The notes beneath the pieces are model-generated. The model made no database searches. It was given only the letters and a program-made list of their open reading frames with translations, and was not told the DNA's origin. Of a DNA stretch of 64,000 nt, positions 46,501-57,800 are shown one piece after another; position 1 is the stretch's first letter, and the number at the start of each line of letters is the position of its first letter. The translations under genes and the position numbers were made by a program. Source of the stretch: Silurus meridionalis (lineage: Eukaryota > Chordata > Actinopteri > Siluriformes > Siluridae); assembly GCF_014805685.1 (NCBI RefSeq), contig NC_060901.1:16659405-16723404 (forward strand), read 5' to 3'.

Positions 46501-47847
46501 ATCTATTGTATGTAGCTTTTAACTATTTAGCATTAAATTCTGATCTTAGGCTCAGTTTTGGTGCATTTAATAGAAATAATGTAAATAATTTGAAATGTTT
46601 GTAGTTTTTTGACATTTTATTAACCTTTTCTTTAATCATTATTGAATTACGTAAAATGTTCATAAAATGTTGCTTCTTATTTCATTTATTTCACAAATAA
46701 ATATATTGGGAATCTCTCTGGTTTGTGGGTCCTGTATTTTGAAATGTTATGGGTCACATTTAATCAGTCCACATTAACATTCTCATTCCCATTTCTCTGT
46801 TCATGAACTGGCACTTAACAATACAGAATGTTTTAATCACACATTATTGTAAGCAAATGTAATACAGTAAATTATTATATATTTTTTTTTTTACCTCAGC
46901 TGATGAAACCGTTGTGGATGATGATGATGGTCAGTGGCACATTGTTCAGTGGAGTTGAAAGGAAAGCTTCATATCAAATCTTTGGTTCAATGATGGTTAA
47001 GGTGTTTGTAAAATTGAAATTTCGGGTGTTGACACAGTATTAGTTGACACTTGGTCAGCTCTTTAAAAACTAATTAAAGCATGGAATTTTATCGTAAATA
47101 CACCAGAAAATGTGCTGAGTAAAAAAACATTTTTAATTAATGACCAGTGGAAAGTCATTTGGTAAAAAATGACGTATTAGTTTAAATGCTAAAAAACATC
47201 AACTAATTTATATTGAGCAAACAATTGTGTAAATAGATCAATAAGATTTAGAAAGTATAGCAAGTTTTTTCAAGGGAGGGAATAATCTGAGAAAATATGA
47301 ATAATATCTAACTTGGAGTAATTGAAATGTTTTAGTTACTTTCATAAAGATTTACAGTTGTACTGTTTTACTAACACTGTTTGAATGAGTTATTATTTTT
47401 GTTTTCCCTGAAACAGAGACATGAATATGGGTATACTGCACACCTTAAATTTATATTACTTAGTTATATTATATCATAATCACATGCTGAGTTTCTTAAA
47501 TTGAGTGTCATGCTATTTTCTTTCCGCTAGTCTTCAGGAGAGCTGGAGAATGATGAACGTACAGCAGGTGTGATCATGCAGATGGTCCGCACAGCATGCA
47601 GATTTCGGCTAACCGGTGCAGCAGAACCTCCTTTTAAACGCATGTCAGGTGAGCTGTACTAGATAAATAAATGATGCTGCCAACAAAGTACACATAGCTG
47701 AATACAAAATAGTAATTCTAATCAAATTTTACTCTCATTTTGTCCGCAGTGATGTTTGAGGACTTTGTTTATGCCGTGACTATCTCCGGGCAAAAAGTGT
47801 TTGTAGTGAAACGTCAGAACAACCAGCGGGAACCTGTGACTGCCTAG
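43527..47847 (+). CDS. lamtor4: Ragulator complex protein LAMTOR4
   Basis: Four coding exons: 43527-43529 (only the ATG), 43692-43772, 47531-47648 and 47750-47847. Introns are GTATGT...GCAG, GTGAGT...CTAG and GTGAGC...GCAG. The product is 99 aa, equal to human LAMTOR4. It reads [20 protein letters not shown] at the start, [19 protein letters not shown] in the middle and [16 protein letters not shown] near the end. LAMTOR4 is a roadblock-fold subunit of Ragulator on the lysosomal membrane. With V-ATPase and Rag GTPases, Ragulator recruits mTORC1 when amino acids are plentiful. The first exon carrying only the start codon is easily missed by gene finders. Intron 2 (3.8 kb) holds LINE-derived repeats. 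No defect is seen. Confidence 0.97.
43800..44300 (-). repeat. Fish LINE 3'-region repeats in lamtor4 intron 2
   Basis: Two adjacent pieces share the words gtctcaaagcagctttacac (cccaaagcagctttacagac in the first) and gaggaagaaactttgagagg / aggaagaaaccttgagagga. The second piece (43915-44300) continues tctgggttgcaccgaatgtc and ggggtacagtgatggtgatc. This matches 54590-54862 in reverse complement, apart from an 85-bp insertion found only in that copy. Confidence 0.8.
44301..45690. other. lamtor4 intron 2, unassigned part
   Basis: No exon or RNA gene was seen. The phrases caaataaagtagttaaatca (about 45231) and its approximate reverse near 45345 suggest a diverged inverted repeat of about 20 bp in an otherwise unstructured intron. 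Confidence 0.4.
45700..45885 (+). repeat. Fish LINE 3'-region repeat (plus strand) in lamtor4 intron 2
   Basis: cccagatgaggatgggttcc, cagggagtttttccttgcca and gtaaagctgttttgagacaa are the inverted counterparts of words in 43800-44100. It is a separate copy in opposite orientation. Confidence 0.75.
45960..46270. repeat. Possible dispersed repeat in lamtor4 intron 2
   Basis: The words tgttcagttgggttgcgctc, cacatggagctcgctttgtg and cttggtcatgctggaacggt belong to a sequence I recognise as common in fish genomes (probably a non-autonomous DNA transposon). The ends were not defined. Confidence 0.45.
46271..47530. other. lamtor4 intron 2, distal part
   Basis: AT-rich, with no exon, RNA gene or defined repeat. 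The CTAG acceptor at 47527-47530 is preceded by a short T/C tract (ttttctttccg). Confidence 0.5.
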
Positions 47848-47892
47848 TGTTATAAAGAAACTGCAAATTACAGGGCAAGTCATTAGAATTAG

Positions 47893-47898
47893 AATAAA
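47893..47898 (+). terminator. Poly(A) signal of lamtor4
   Basis: AATAAA 46 bases after the stop codon, followed by a short T-poor stretch. It would give a very short 3' UTR. Later AATAAA-like words also exist, so longer transcripts are possible. Confidence 0.65.
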
Positions 47899-48069
47899 GT
47901 ACACCCCCTTAACCTGATGCCAGCCTGAGGGTAGAGGGATACTGATTTTCTTCTCTAGCCTGATATGAAGAATTATGCCTAAAATATTGGAAACACACAG
48001 GGTTTGTTATGCACATTGTAGGCTGGGGAGGATGGTGTGTCAGGCTTTATGACTATTAATGCTGTATTA

Positions 48070-48628
48070 AATGATTTATTATTGTTATTTTTATAGCTTT
48101 ATTACTCTATGTTCAGTTTGGAGCAACACTTTATCGAGATCCTCGTGGATAATCATTTACAATGTCCATAATTTAAACAGCACATAGTCACATTTGTCTG
48201 TAGCCTTCTGTGTTGCTTTAACTATTAAATGGGGCTGTTGTTTAACTCCACGAGGCATTTTAAATGCATTTGTTCCACTAGTAACAAAATGTCAGTATGC
48301 ATACAAAATTTGTCTGTTTATAAATCAGCTAATAGCATTTATTATGTTGCTCAAATATGTCGTAACTTTTTGTTTCAACCTCGGGGCTGCAACCTCGTAT
48401 GCAAATGAAGTCAATTTTTTGTCAACTGTAATTACATTTTTGCAATTGGTCTGGTTTTGTCATTTAATTATCTCTCAGATTTATTATTGTTATTTTTATA
48501 GCTTTATGACTCTATGTTCAGTTTGGAGCAACACTTTATCCAGATCCTCGTGGATAATAATTTACAATGTCCATAATTTAAACAGCACATAGTCACATTT
48601 GTCTGTAGCCTTCTGTGTTGCTTTAACG
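48070..48628 (+). repeat. Direct duplication of about 150 bp downstream of lamtor4
   Basis: 48070-48219 and 48478-48628 are nearly identical (differences such as tttattactc/tttatgactc and tatcgagatc/tatccagatc). Both run from 'ttattattgttatttttata' to 'ttctgtgttgctttaac'. The 258 bases between them are not repeated. I estimate about 97 percent identity by eye. Confidence 0.88.
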
Positions 48629-49700
48629 CTTGTATATAAACTTAGTAGAAAAACTGAAAAAGTCTAATTGTATAAAGAATTCATAATATTTAAATATATT
48701 TTCACATGCTATAATACATAGTAAAAATGCTGAGCTGATTTTCAACTGCATGTTTCAGAAACAGTTTTGATTTGATGGTTTTTATTATTATTATTATTAT
48801 AATTTTTTTTTTTTTACTATTTTGAATTGTAGGTGGAAGCAATTCAGATAGCAACAAATCTTAAAAACACCACATTTTGAAACTGATGTAAGTGACCTCA
48901 ATATCATGGTCTGTTAATAACTAATTAGGCGTAGTATGTTGTTTTTTTTTTTTTTTTTTTGCTTTAACATACTTGTTTACGGTTATTTTGATTGTTTTGT
49001 CTGCACCATAAATAAATTTGACTCCTTTTGAACCAAATACATTATTGTTTATTTACTGAAATTGTCCTACCAAAGAGTTCTGCTGTCCTGCAGAATCTCT
49101 AAAACAATAAAGGAAATTATAAACTAGGCATAGTTTTAGCAAATAAATTGGATTTTCAAACAGTCCAACTGCATGTGCAGGATCAACTGATAAAATTCAA
49201 TGCCATTATACTTTTTATTTACATTTTATATTCCCCTGATGTAAACATGTCTGCTGATATGTCATCAGTAAAAACACATAAGGACGGGTTATTGAGGAAC
49301 ACATCCCCTTTATCTGTCAAGAGTGAGAATATGCTTGTTGGCTCACCAATCATCAGAATAAAAAATCTGAACAAAGTAAATGTAATAGTTGTGTTAAAAC
49401 ACTGTGGGCTGACACATGAATTGTACAATTGCTGACATTTAATTCTTAACCACTGATTTGGGAAAAGCCAAAAACAAGACATTCTTTTTACCCAGTTAAG
49501 CAATTATTATTGTTGGTTTTTTTTGTTGGCTTTCATGACTTTTTTGGTGTCTAGGTTGTTGTTAGGCTTTCTAACAGTTCATTATTTAGAGAGGTGCCTA
49601 CTCTTTAATTAATTGAAGATTGTCTTAGTTTTATACTTACAAATCATTACTAGAATATAAAAATAGCAGATTCTAACCATGGCTTTACCTGGTTGAAGTG
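48629..49700. other. Intergenic, nothing recognised
   Basis: It contains poly-T runs (48806-48818 and about 48942-48960), a (TTA)n stretch near 48783 and short open frames without recognisable motifs. No gene was supported. Confidence 0.5.
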
Positions 49701-49704
49701 TTTG

Positions 49705-49800
49705 GGGAAGTGGTAGCTCAGTGGTTAAGGCTCTTGGCTACTGATTGTAAGGTTGGGTGGTTTCTAAGCTTAAGTAAGTTCTCTTGTTTTGCCGTCACCT
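49705..49800 (+). repeat. tRNA-derived SINE fragment
   Basis: TAGCTCAGTGG (49714-49724) is a good pol III A box within ggtagctcagtggttaaggc, the standard head of fish tRNA-derived SINEs. A matching B box is degenerate (aaggttgggtggtttctaag). It does not fold as a cloverleaf, so it is not a tRNA gene. Confidence 0.7.
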
Positions 49801-49849
49801 TGTCACCAAAACATCCTACATGCGCTGTCCCTCTAATAAACTAATTTCT

Positions 49850-50050
49850 AATAATGTCCATCGTCGTCACACCCAACGAAAACCTTAACATATTCAGCTC
49901 TGCTACCTCCAGCTCCACCTCCTGTCTTTTACTCAATGCCACTGTCTCTAATCCACAACATCGCAGGTCTCACCACAGTCCTATAAACTTTCCCTTTCAC
50001 TCTCACAGATACTCTTCTATCACAAATCACTCCTGTCACTCTTCTCCACC
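49850..50050 (-). mobile_element. RTE-type LINE fragment (RT C-terminal side)
   Basis: Minus-strand reading gives GGWRRVTGVICDRRVSVRVK and GKVYRTVV, a segment typical of RTE LINE proteins past the RT thumb. It is frameshifted. It may be the same family as 34128-35330, but the parts do not overlap. Confidence 0.7.
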
Positions 50051-50221
50051 CACCATTCTTTCTTTTATGTATTATATGGCAATTATTTAACAGTCAGAAT
50101 TTAGTAAAGTAATTGCACACCATTTGTTAACACAGACAAAAAATAAATATGAAAATAATTATTATCTGCAATAATATGAATAGTGTAACTAAATTAAATA
50201 AATTCTATGTACATTTTATAA

Positions 50222-50223
<2 letters not shown>

Positions 50224-50253
<30 letters not shown>
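50224..50253. repeat. (CA)n microsatellite
   Basis: Fifteen CA units at the left edge of the Tc1 fragment. Confidence 0.95.
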
Positions 50254-50256
<3 letters not shown>

Positions 50257-50257
50257 C

Positions 50258-50780
50258 CTGTACCTTGCCTACAGTCAAGCATGGTGGTGGTACAGTAGCT
50301 TCATGGTCTGGGGATGCATGAGTGCTGATGGTACTGGGGAGCTGCGATTCATTGAAGGAAACATGGATGCCAACATGTACTGTGTCATTCTGAAACAGAA
50401 CACAATGCCCCTTCTTCAGAAACTTAACTGAACGTCAGTTTTCCAACATAATAATGACCCCAAACACCCGCCAAGATGGCAAGTGGCTTGCTGAGGTGAA
50501 GGTGATCGAGTGGCCAAATATGTCGGAACCCTATTGAGCAACTGTGGGGCATCCCAGTGGTGAAGAAGTGGCATGTGTCTAACATCCAGCAGCTCCATGA
50601 TGTTATTTTGGAGGAGTGGAAGAGGATCCCAAGAACAACCTGTGCAGCTCTGGTGAATTTCATGCCCAGGAGGATTAAGGCAGTGCTGGATAACAATGAT
50701 GCTCACACACAATATTGACACAATTTTGACATGTTCACTTGGGGTTTACTCATTTTTAATTTCATCTATTTAGACAATTA
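50258..50780 (+). mobile_element. Tc1-like transposon, transposase C-terminal half
   Basis: Plus-strand reading: SFMVWGCMSADGTGELRFIE, then VFQHNNDPKHPPR (second catalytic Asp), IEQLWGIPVVKKWHV and VILEEWKRIPRTTCAALVNF. The catalytic SPDLNPIE box is corrupted to RNPIE with an upstream frameshift. It is a different subfamily from the copy at 13408. The N-terminal half is missing; it begins beside a CA tract. Confidence 0.88.
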
Positions 50781-50855
50781 GAACAAGGCTCCAAGTGAGA
50801 ACCTGCAAATTATCTGGGTTGACTATGTATATATACACATACATAAGGCTCTATG

Positions 50856-50861
<6 letters not shown>

Positions 50862-50894
<33 letters not shown>
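50862..50894. repeat. (TA)n microsatellite
   Basis: About 33 bases of TA repeats directly before a transposon-like CAGTGG terminus. Confidence 0.93.
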
Positions 50895-50897
<3 letters not shown>

Positions 50898-51200
50898 TGG
50901 TACCCCTCTTATCGAGCTTAATCCATTCCTTAAAACCGGTCTAAATGCGAAAAGGTCAAAGAGCGAATGTACACGCAATATACAATATACACACACTAAA
51001 TTGTTATATTAACTGCTAAATAACACTTTATTGTTCACAAACCGAAGTATAATTTACGATAGATGCTCTCTCCACGAAGGCTGAGGCGAGACTGGGAAGA
51101 TCCATTCCCTCGCTCCACGTCGGTCAGGGTAAAAAAAAGGTCGATAAGCGGGCATTTGGTCATTCAGCGGGCGCAAATTTCGGTCGAAAAACTGTTATAT
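50895..51200 (+). mobile_element. Pogo-like non-autonomous element (left end)
   Basis: It starts cagtggtacccctcttatcg immediately after TA. The text gaaaaggtcaaagagcgaat and ggtcgataagcgggcatttg has the 'gcgaa/cgataag' style of pogo-like MITEs. The right end is obscured by a second TA-rich tract at about 51195-51220. Confidence 0.5.
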
Positions 51201-51220
51201 ATACTGTATATATATATATA

Positions 51221-51418
51221 CAAGGTTATTAAAAAAGAATGAACCGATATCTTCAGTTTCTCAAGCATCGTAATGGAATGAGTCAGTGACCATTTAAAAG
51301 AGGAATAATCTTAGTTGATTGTGAGTATAATACCTGTGACTTGGCTGGATTTTTTTTATTACTTTTCCTTATTAAAATATGCGCAATGAAATGGGTTAAT
51401 TCTTTTTAAATAACCCTG
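51221..51418. mobile_element. 198-bp MITE with 25-bp inverted repeats and TA duplication
   Basis: The left end is CAAGGTTATTAAAAAAGAAT and the right end, reverse-complemented, is CAGGGTTATTTAAAAAGAAT; four of 25 bases differ. TA flanks both sides (51219-51220, 51419-51420). Terminal inverted repeats plus a TA duplication point to Tc1/mariner-superfamily mobilisation. No coding capacity. Confidence 0.88.
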
Positions 51419-51639
51419 TATATTGTAAATTATACACTTTTATGCACAAAATGAGCTCATTTAAAATTGGATGCCTGCTACAGGTCTCAAAAAAGTTTGC
51501 ATGTAGGCAACAAAGGGATGAAGATGCCAAAAATTTTGAAAATATTCAGCTGGAAGAACATCTATTAACTAATCAAGTTAATTGAGACCGGAATTGTAAC
51601 ATGAATTGTAAAAGGGATGTTTCAGAGAGGCAGAGGCTC

Positions 51640-52070
51640 TCTAATCTGTGAACGAGTGCCAATGGTGGACAGTAATGAAGTAAATGTAAATGAAGTAAAT
51701 GTTACTGTACTTAAGCAGTTTTTGCACATATTTGTATTTTTCTGAAGTATTTCCATTTGGGGAGACTTTTACTTTAACTTAACTACATTTTAATGTCAAA
51801 TATTTAACATTTTACTCAACTACATTTCTCCGAACTACATTCACTCAACTACATTTGATTGCCTCTTGGCAGTGGTGTATTTAGGTGACATAGGTGGCAT
51901 CTTGAACACGCAAAAAACAAAACCCAAAAAAATGATTTGTACCTGGTCGGGACTTGGAGTGCGCACCCACCACTCATAGAAGTTCCCTCGATCATACACT
52001 CTTTTTTTTTTTTAAATAAAAGATAAAAATTATAAAATAAAAGGTAAAAGAAAGGTATTTGCAAGAGTTA
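51640..52070. other. Repeat-like intergenic stretch
   Basis: The words aacttaactacattttaatg and caactacatttctccgaact recur within 51770-51860, and 'ggcagtggtgtatttaggtg' at 51868 looks like a transposon terminus I cannot classify. Confidence 0.35.
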
Positions 52071-52079
52071 ATTACAACT

Positions 52080-54747
52080 GTTTTAAAACTGATAAACTCT
52101 TCCATTAGCACTGGTTATGTACCTAAATCCTTTAAACTGGCAGTTATCAACTCCCCTGCCTGAAACCTGACCTTTACACATGTCAGCTGTCCAAATTCAG
52201 GTCAATATCAAATCTCCCCTTTATATCCAAAATTTTAGAAAAGGTTGTAGCACAGCAGTTATGCTCACATCTACTTAGGAATAAGATTTTTGAAATGTAT
52301 CAGTCAGGATTTAAGCCTCATCATAGCACAGAGACTGTGTTAGTTAAGGTTACCTGTTATTAGCCTCTAATCAGAGTTTTGTCTATTTACTTGTTTTGCT
52401 CGACCTTAGTGCAGCTTTTGACATTGACCACACTATACTTCTTGCTAGACTTGAGAATGTTGTTGGAATAAAGGGAACAGCTCTCTCTTGGCTCAGGTCT
52501 TATTTGACTGATCGCTATCAGTTTGTTGATGTAAATGGTGAGTTCTTTGCACACTCTGAGGTAAAGTTTGGTGTTCTGCAAGGATCTGTCTTAGGCCCAC
52601 TTCTTTTCTCTTTATATATGCTGCCTCTGGGTGAAATTATACATAAACATGGTATTTGCTTCCATTGCTATGCTGATGATAAACAGCTGTATATTTCAGC
52701 AAAGCCAGATGAGAGAGATCAGCTTAACAATGTTGAGGAGTGTGTAAAGGACATTAGACAGTAGATGCTTGATAACTTCCTTCTGCTTAACTCAGATAAA
52801 ACGGAAGTACTTTTACTAGGACCACATGCGGCTAGAAGTAAACTTTCCAATTACGTAGCATCTCTGGATGGTGTTTCTGTTTCAGCGTGTACGGCTGTCA
52901 AGGACCTTGGTGTTATTATTGACCCGAATCTTTCCTTTGAGTCTCACGTGAATAATATTAGCAGAATCACCCTTCTTTCACCTTAGAAATATTGCTAAGA
53001 AATATGATGTCATTACAGGATGCAGAAAAACTAGTTCATGCTTTTGTTACATCCAGATTAGACTACTGTAACGCTTTACTGTCTGGGTGTTCGAGTAAGT
53101 GCATAAATAAGCTTCAGTTAGTTCAGAATGCAGCAGCATTGTTACTATATCTAGAAAATATGACCACATCACCCCTGTTTAAATCAGTCTACACTGGCTC
53201 CCAATTAAAACTTGCATTGATTATGAAATACTACTACAGTAAAACCCCGTTGTACAAGCAACCTATAGTACGAGCAAACAGAGATACGAGCGACCTTGCT
53301 TGCAAAATGTTACCCTATTTCATGAGCAAATTTCGAAGACACAAGCAAACCTACGCTGTCGGTTCCCTGTTTTCGGCGGAGGGAAGCATCAGTCACTTAG
53401 TTGATGACGTATCACTCGGTCGCTCTCGTTGTTCAGTGCAGCAAAAACAACTTTTTTTAGTTTTATATTTTTATTTCACTAGAAATCTTGAAAAATGTCT
53501 CCCAAGAAAATCAGTGATGGTGCTGTGAAAACGAAAGTAAATAGAATTACCATTGAAACCGAGGAGGTTATGAGCGTGTTGCGCGTCTTACACTTGCAAT
53601 CAACCACTATCACATGAGTAAGTGTTAAATTATGTTTACATTACGGTAATTTGCGGTGTATTTGTTTGTTAAAACAGGCTACAAATACTTTTTAAGTGCA
53701 GAAATAAGCGATCGAATGAGGTCTCGGAACGAATTAAATCGCTTTTACTTTATTCTTATGGGGAAAATCAGTTTGAACGTACGAGCAAATTGACCTACGA
53801 GCAATTTTCAAGAACGAATTATGCTCGTACAACAGGGTTTTACTGTACTGACGTATGAAGCACTTAACGGTCTCGCAACGCACTATCTGAGTGAACTTCT
53901 GTACCAATATGATCCCCACTTAGGGATTTACTTACTTAAATCAAAAGGTGCAGGCTATTTGTTGGTACCTCAAATAATGAAGCAGATGGGGGCAGATCTT
54001 TCTCTTATAAAGCCCCACAGTTATGGAACAGCCTTCCAATCAGGGTTCAGAACTCAGACACAGTCTCAGTATTCAAGTTGAGACTGAAAACATATTTATT
54101 TTGCCAAGTCTTTTATCTTCATTTCTTAGGTAAAGGAGCAGATCTGGAGGGAATATGGATATTGAGTTTTTGGTAAACTGGGATGTTTGGATGCTGTTGT
54201 CCCCGCACTTTCACACGTTCACTCAGGTTTGTTGACTGTGGTGTGGTGGGTTGTCTCTTATTCCAGAGATCCTTCATGTCGGTGTTACCTTCTGGTTTCT
54301 CCCTGCTGCCATAGTCTTGCCGGAGTCCCCAACTGCACAGTGACATTACCTTTCATACAACAACAAGGACTCATAATAATCAATATCCTTCTCTTCCTGT
54401 CATCCCTCTTCTCTCTCTCTCTATCTCTCTCTCGGTTGAGTTAAACATGCTCCTGAGGTTCCAGTGACCACTGTTCCTGCCCCTCTTCCCTCCTCAGGTC
54501 TTCCCACTTCGTCCAGTCCTGCCTCTAGATAGTGTTCTCTTTGACTGGAGGCCACTCTGTGCAGCTTGGGACAGTTTCTCATCAACGCCTTGGATGGTTC
54601 CATGAAATTCCGGAGTAAGAACGGGAGCTTTGAGGATGGATTTGGACTGTAGTTAATGTCAACAGTCTGCTACATTGACTCAGGACTACTTTTCGCTTCT
54701 GATCATCATCACTGTACCCCGCAACATCGTATATCTGTAATAAGTGT
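52080..54747 (+). mobile_element. L2-type LINE, RT and C-terminal domain (interrupted by a MITE)
   Basis: RT is read in several frames: LDLSAAFDIDHTILLARLEN (palm motif A, about 52402), GVLQGSVLGPLLFSLYMLPL (about 52571), FHCYADDKQLYISAKP (active site, about 52660), FLLLNSDKTEVLLLGP and MLRNMMSLQDAEKLVHAFVT with SRLDYCNALLSGC (about 52992-53090). The C-terminal region resumes after the MITE (TYEALNGLATHYLSELL). The 3' region (about 54190-54747) matches the repeat in lamtor4 intron 2. Stops at 52762 (TAG) and several frameshifts inactivate it. Confidence 0.88.
53237..53845 (+). mobile_element. Pogo/Tigger-like MITE, 609 bp, TA target duplication, transposase start retained
   Basis: Ends are CAGTAAAACCCCGTTGTACA (left) and, reverse-complemented, CAGTAAAACCCTGTTGTACG (right), about 24 bp with two mismatches. 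TA duplications lie at 53235-53236 and 53846-53847. Inside, an ATG at 53495 opens 40 codons (MSPKKISDGAVKTKVNRITI) that resemble the N-terminus of a Tigger/CENP-B-like transposase. The rest of the transposase is deleted. Removing the element and one TA leaves the host LINE frame uninterrupted. Confidence 0.9.
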
Positions 54748-54832
54748 AGATTTATTCATTACTAGAGACTCAAAGCACTTTTGTATGTCGCTCTGGATAA
54801 GGGCGTCTGCTAAATGCCGCAAATGTAAATGT
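54748..54832 (+). repeat. Short L2-type LINE tail inserted in another repeat
   Basis: The segment contains gtcgctctggataagggcgt, ctgctaaatgccgcaaatgt and ends with aatgtaaatg repeats, the usual L2 3' tail. It interrupts a repeat whose uninterrupted form is at about 44155-44165 (reverse strand). The flanking words 'taataa' and 'tggacattcggtgcaaccca' are adjacent there. Confidence 0.75.
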
Positions 54833-54862
54833 AAATGGACATTCGGTGCAACCCAGATGAGG

Positions 54863-57800
54863 ATAAATTAAATTAAATATTCTTTATTTTCTTCATTTTC
54901 CTCTTTATTCAGCAGGTTCTTAAAAAAAACAATACAAAATATACATGGTTTATGTAAAATTAAGGTTTAGTCTCAACAAAGGAAATCATCGGATTCCAGA
55001 TTTTGTAAAATAAGTTAGAGTCTCTAGTGGAGTGTTTCATTTTTTCCAAATGTAGAAAAGACGTCAGGTCCTTTAACCAAGAGGAATTAGCAGGAAGGCA
55101 TGGGCATGGGTATTTCCAGTGAAGCAGTATTCCTCTTCTGGCTACCAGTGAGGCAAAAGCAATAATATCGACATGCCGCTTAATATATAAACCAGCAACG
55201 GGAGATTGCAATTATTTTTTTTTTACAGAGACATTAAGAGCTTTTGACAATGTGACAAAGAAAGAAGACCAGAAAGAATTCAGTTTAGGCCAGGTGTAAA
55301 ATGTATGAGTATGATCTGCCATGGACCAACATCTATTACAACGGTCATCTGTTAAAGAATGTTTTTAAAATTTTGCTTTGGAGAAATTAATTCTATGAAC
55401 TACTTTAAACTGTATAAGACTCAAACAAGCATAAATAGAGACAGAGTTAATTTTGGCTAAAACATTATTCCACAGCTCCCCATCAATTTCCAGTTGTAAC
55501 TCCCGCTCCCAGACTCCTTTAAGTGCAAAGAGAGAAGAGGACTGTGAAGATCGAAGCAGCTCCTAGATAGAGGCAATACGGTTATGAGACTTTGAAAGAG
55601 AAAATATATCTTCAATTAAAGTTTCCCTTGGCTGCTAGGGGAGAGTTGCCCAGAGTAGAAGGCACGAAAAGATGATTGCAACAAATAAGCGTGTAAGGGG
55701 ATAGTGTTTTTAATTTAAAATGATGCCAGAACTGTTTCCAGATCTTAAGTGATTAAAGTACAATTGGATTAGTGGTGTATTTAGAGGGGTGTCACAAATT
55801 AGGGTAGAAAACTAATGCAGATAGAGAAGATGATGTGCAGGAGTTAGCTTAGATCATACACCAATTAATATCTGAGGAAATACACCATAAATATATTTTC
55901 TGGATATTAGCTGCCCAGTAATAGAAAATAAAATTCGGAAGGGCAAGACCCCCATCCCGTTTAGTTCTTTGAAGAATTAACCTTGTAATTCGTGGGGGTT
56001 TCCCGGCCCAGACCAGACATATGAGGATATAATGGCATCAAATAATGTATAAAAATGGGAACAGTCTGAAACAGAAAAAGCATATGTGGTATTATAGTCA
56101 TTCTAATTGATTCAATCCTGAGTGCTAATGATAATGAAAGATTATTCCAATGTTGAAGATCTACTTTAATATTGTCCACTAATTTTGTACAATTTTCTTT
56201 ATGCAATGACTTGAATGAATCTGATATATGAACCCCCAAATACCAAAAACTGGCAAAGACATATGAAAGGGGAGCATATCCGGGGGAATTTGTTTTGCCA
56301 ATATATTTATGGGGAAACACTCACTTTTAGCCAGGTTCAACCTGTATGCTGAAATAGAGGCAATATACTGTCCACACAATTAAGAGGATCTAAAACATAA
56401 AGCAATAGATCGTCTGCATATAGTGAGACGTGGTGGTTCCTTTCTTCTTTATGAATACCTGTAAATACTGAAGATGATTTTAAGGCTATAGAAAGAGGCT
56501 CTATAGCCAAAGCAAAAAGTAAAGGTGAGAGCGGACACCCTTGACGGGTGCCACGAGAAAGCAAGAAATAAGGGAATATTTCAGAGTTAGTCTTCACACA
56601 AGCCAAAGGAGCAGAATTCAGCAACCGAATCCATGAGATGAATCTGGATCCGCATCTGACTTTTTGTAAAACCATGAATAAATAATTCCACTCCACCCGG
56701 TCAAAAGCTTTCTCTGCATCGAGAGAGATGACCATTTTTGACCATGATGACCAGGATGGAGTAAAGATAACACTACGCAGATTGGACGATAACTGATGGC
56801 CCAGTATAAAGCCAGTTTGGTCATCTGATATGATCAATAGGAGATGATTCTCTAAGCATTTGACCAAAACTTTAGCCTGTGAGATTAATTGGGAAGCACA
56901 CTGATGTCTAAGCTGAGATGCTAAAAGGCGGTCAGCTCTCTCTGTGTTCGTAGTAAGTTGCTTTTGTGTGTTTTAGTAGAAATTCTGCCGTGTTGGTGGT
57001 CAATAAGTCAAATTGCATTAGTAATTTTAGCCATTCTGTCTCCAGGACAGGATTTGGTGACCCAGCGTTTAATCTGTCTATCTTTAAAATGTTATCTAAT
57101 GCTTTAAACGTTTCCAATAGAAGTGAAGGTGATACTGAATCTGTTTTGTTGGTTTAAAAAAAAAAATCAATGTTCTTAGGGATATAATCACAAAATCCCT
57201 TGTCAACTAACAGCGAAGTATTGAGCTTCCAGCCTCCCGCATGTCTACATATATTTTGGGGAAAACAGAGGTCTAAACTATGTGGGGCATGATCTGAGAT
57301 AATTATCGCAGAATAATTTGTGGATTTGACTGAAAGCAAAAGACCTTTATCTATAAAGAAATAATCAATACGTGAGTACATGATGGAAATTTGAAAAGAA
57401 AGAAAAGTCTTTTGTAGTTAAATTGAGATAGAGCCAGGAATCTACACACCCCAACTGATCCATTAAAGAAGAGAAGGTCCTAGACATTGACAAAGGAGCC
57501 GACGTCTATGGTTGTGAGCGGTCTAGATTTGGGTTAAATGTGCAAGATCCCTGCCAAGATCCCTGCCTAAGATGAGGTGGTGAGTGTGTAAATCTGGGAG
57601 GTGGGAATACAGTGTAGCCATAAAAGCAGGATTATCATAATTAGCAGCAAAGACACAACGGGTGTTTGGTACAGAAGTTCTGAAACTATTATAAAGCGCC
57701 TGCCCGGATCAGAGAATATATTTTGTAAGACAAATTTTATTAGTTTGTGCATTACAAATGCCTCTAGATTTACTATAAAAATTTGAATGAAAGACTTCAA

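Noticed and set aside
49705..49800. Possible tRNA gene
   Set aside because: A good A box is present, but there is no matching acceptor stem, anticodon arm or clear B box. It fits a degraded tRNA-derived SINE.
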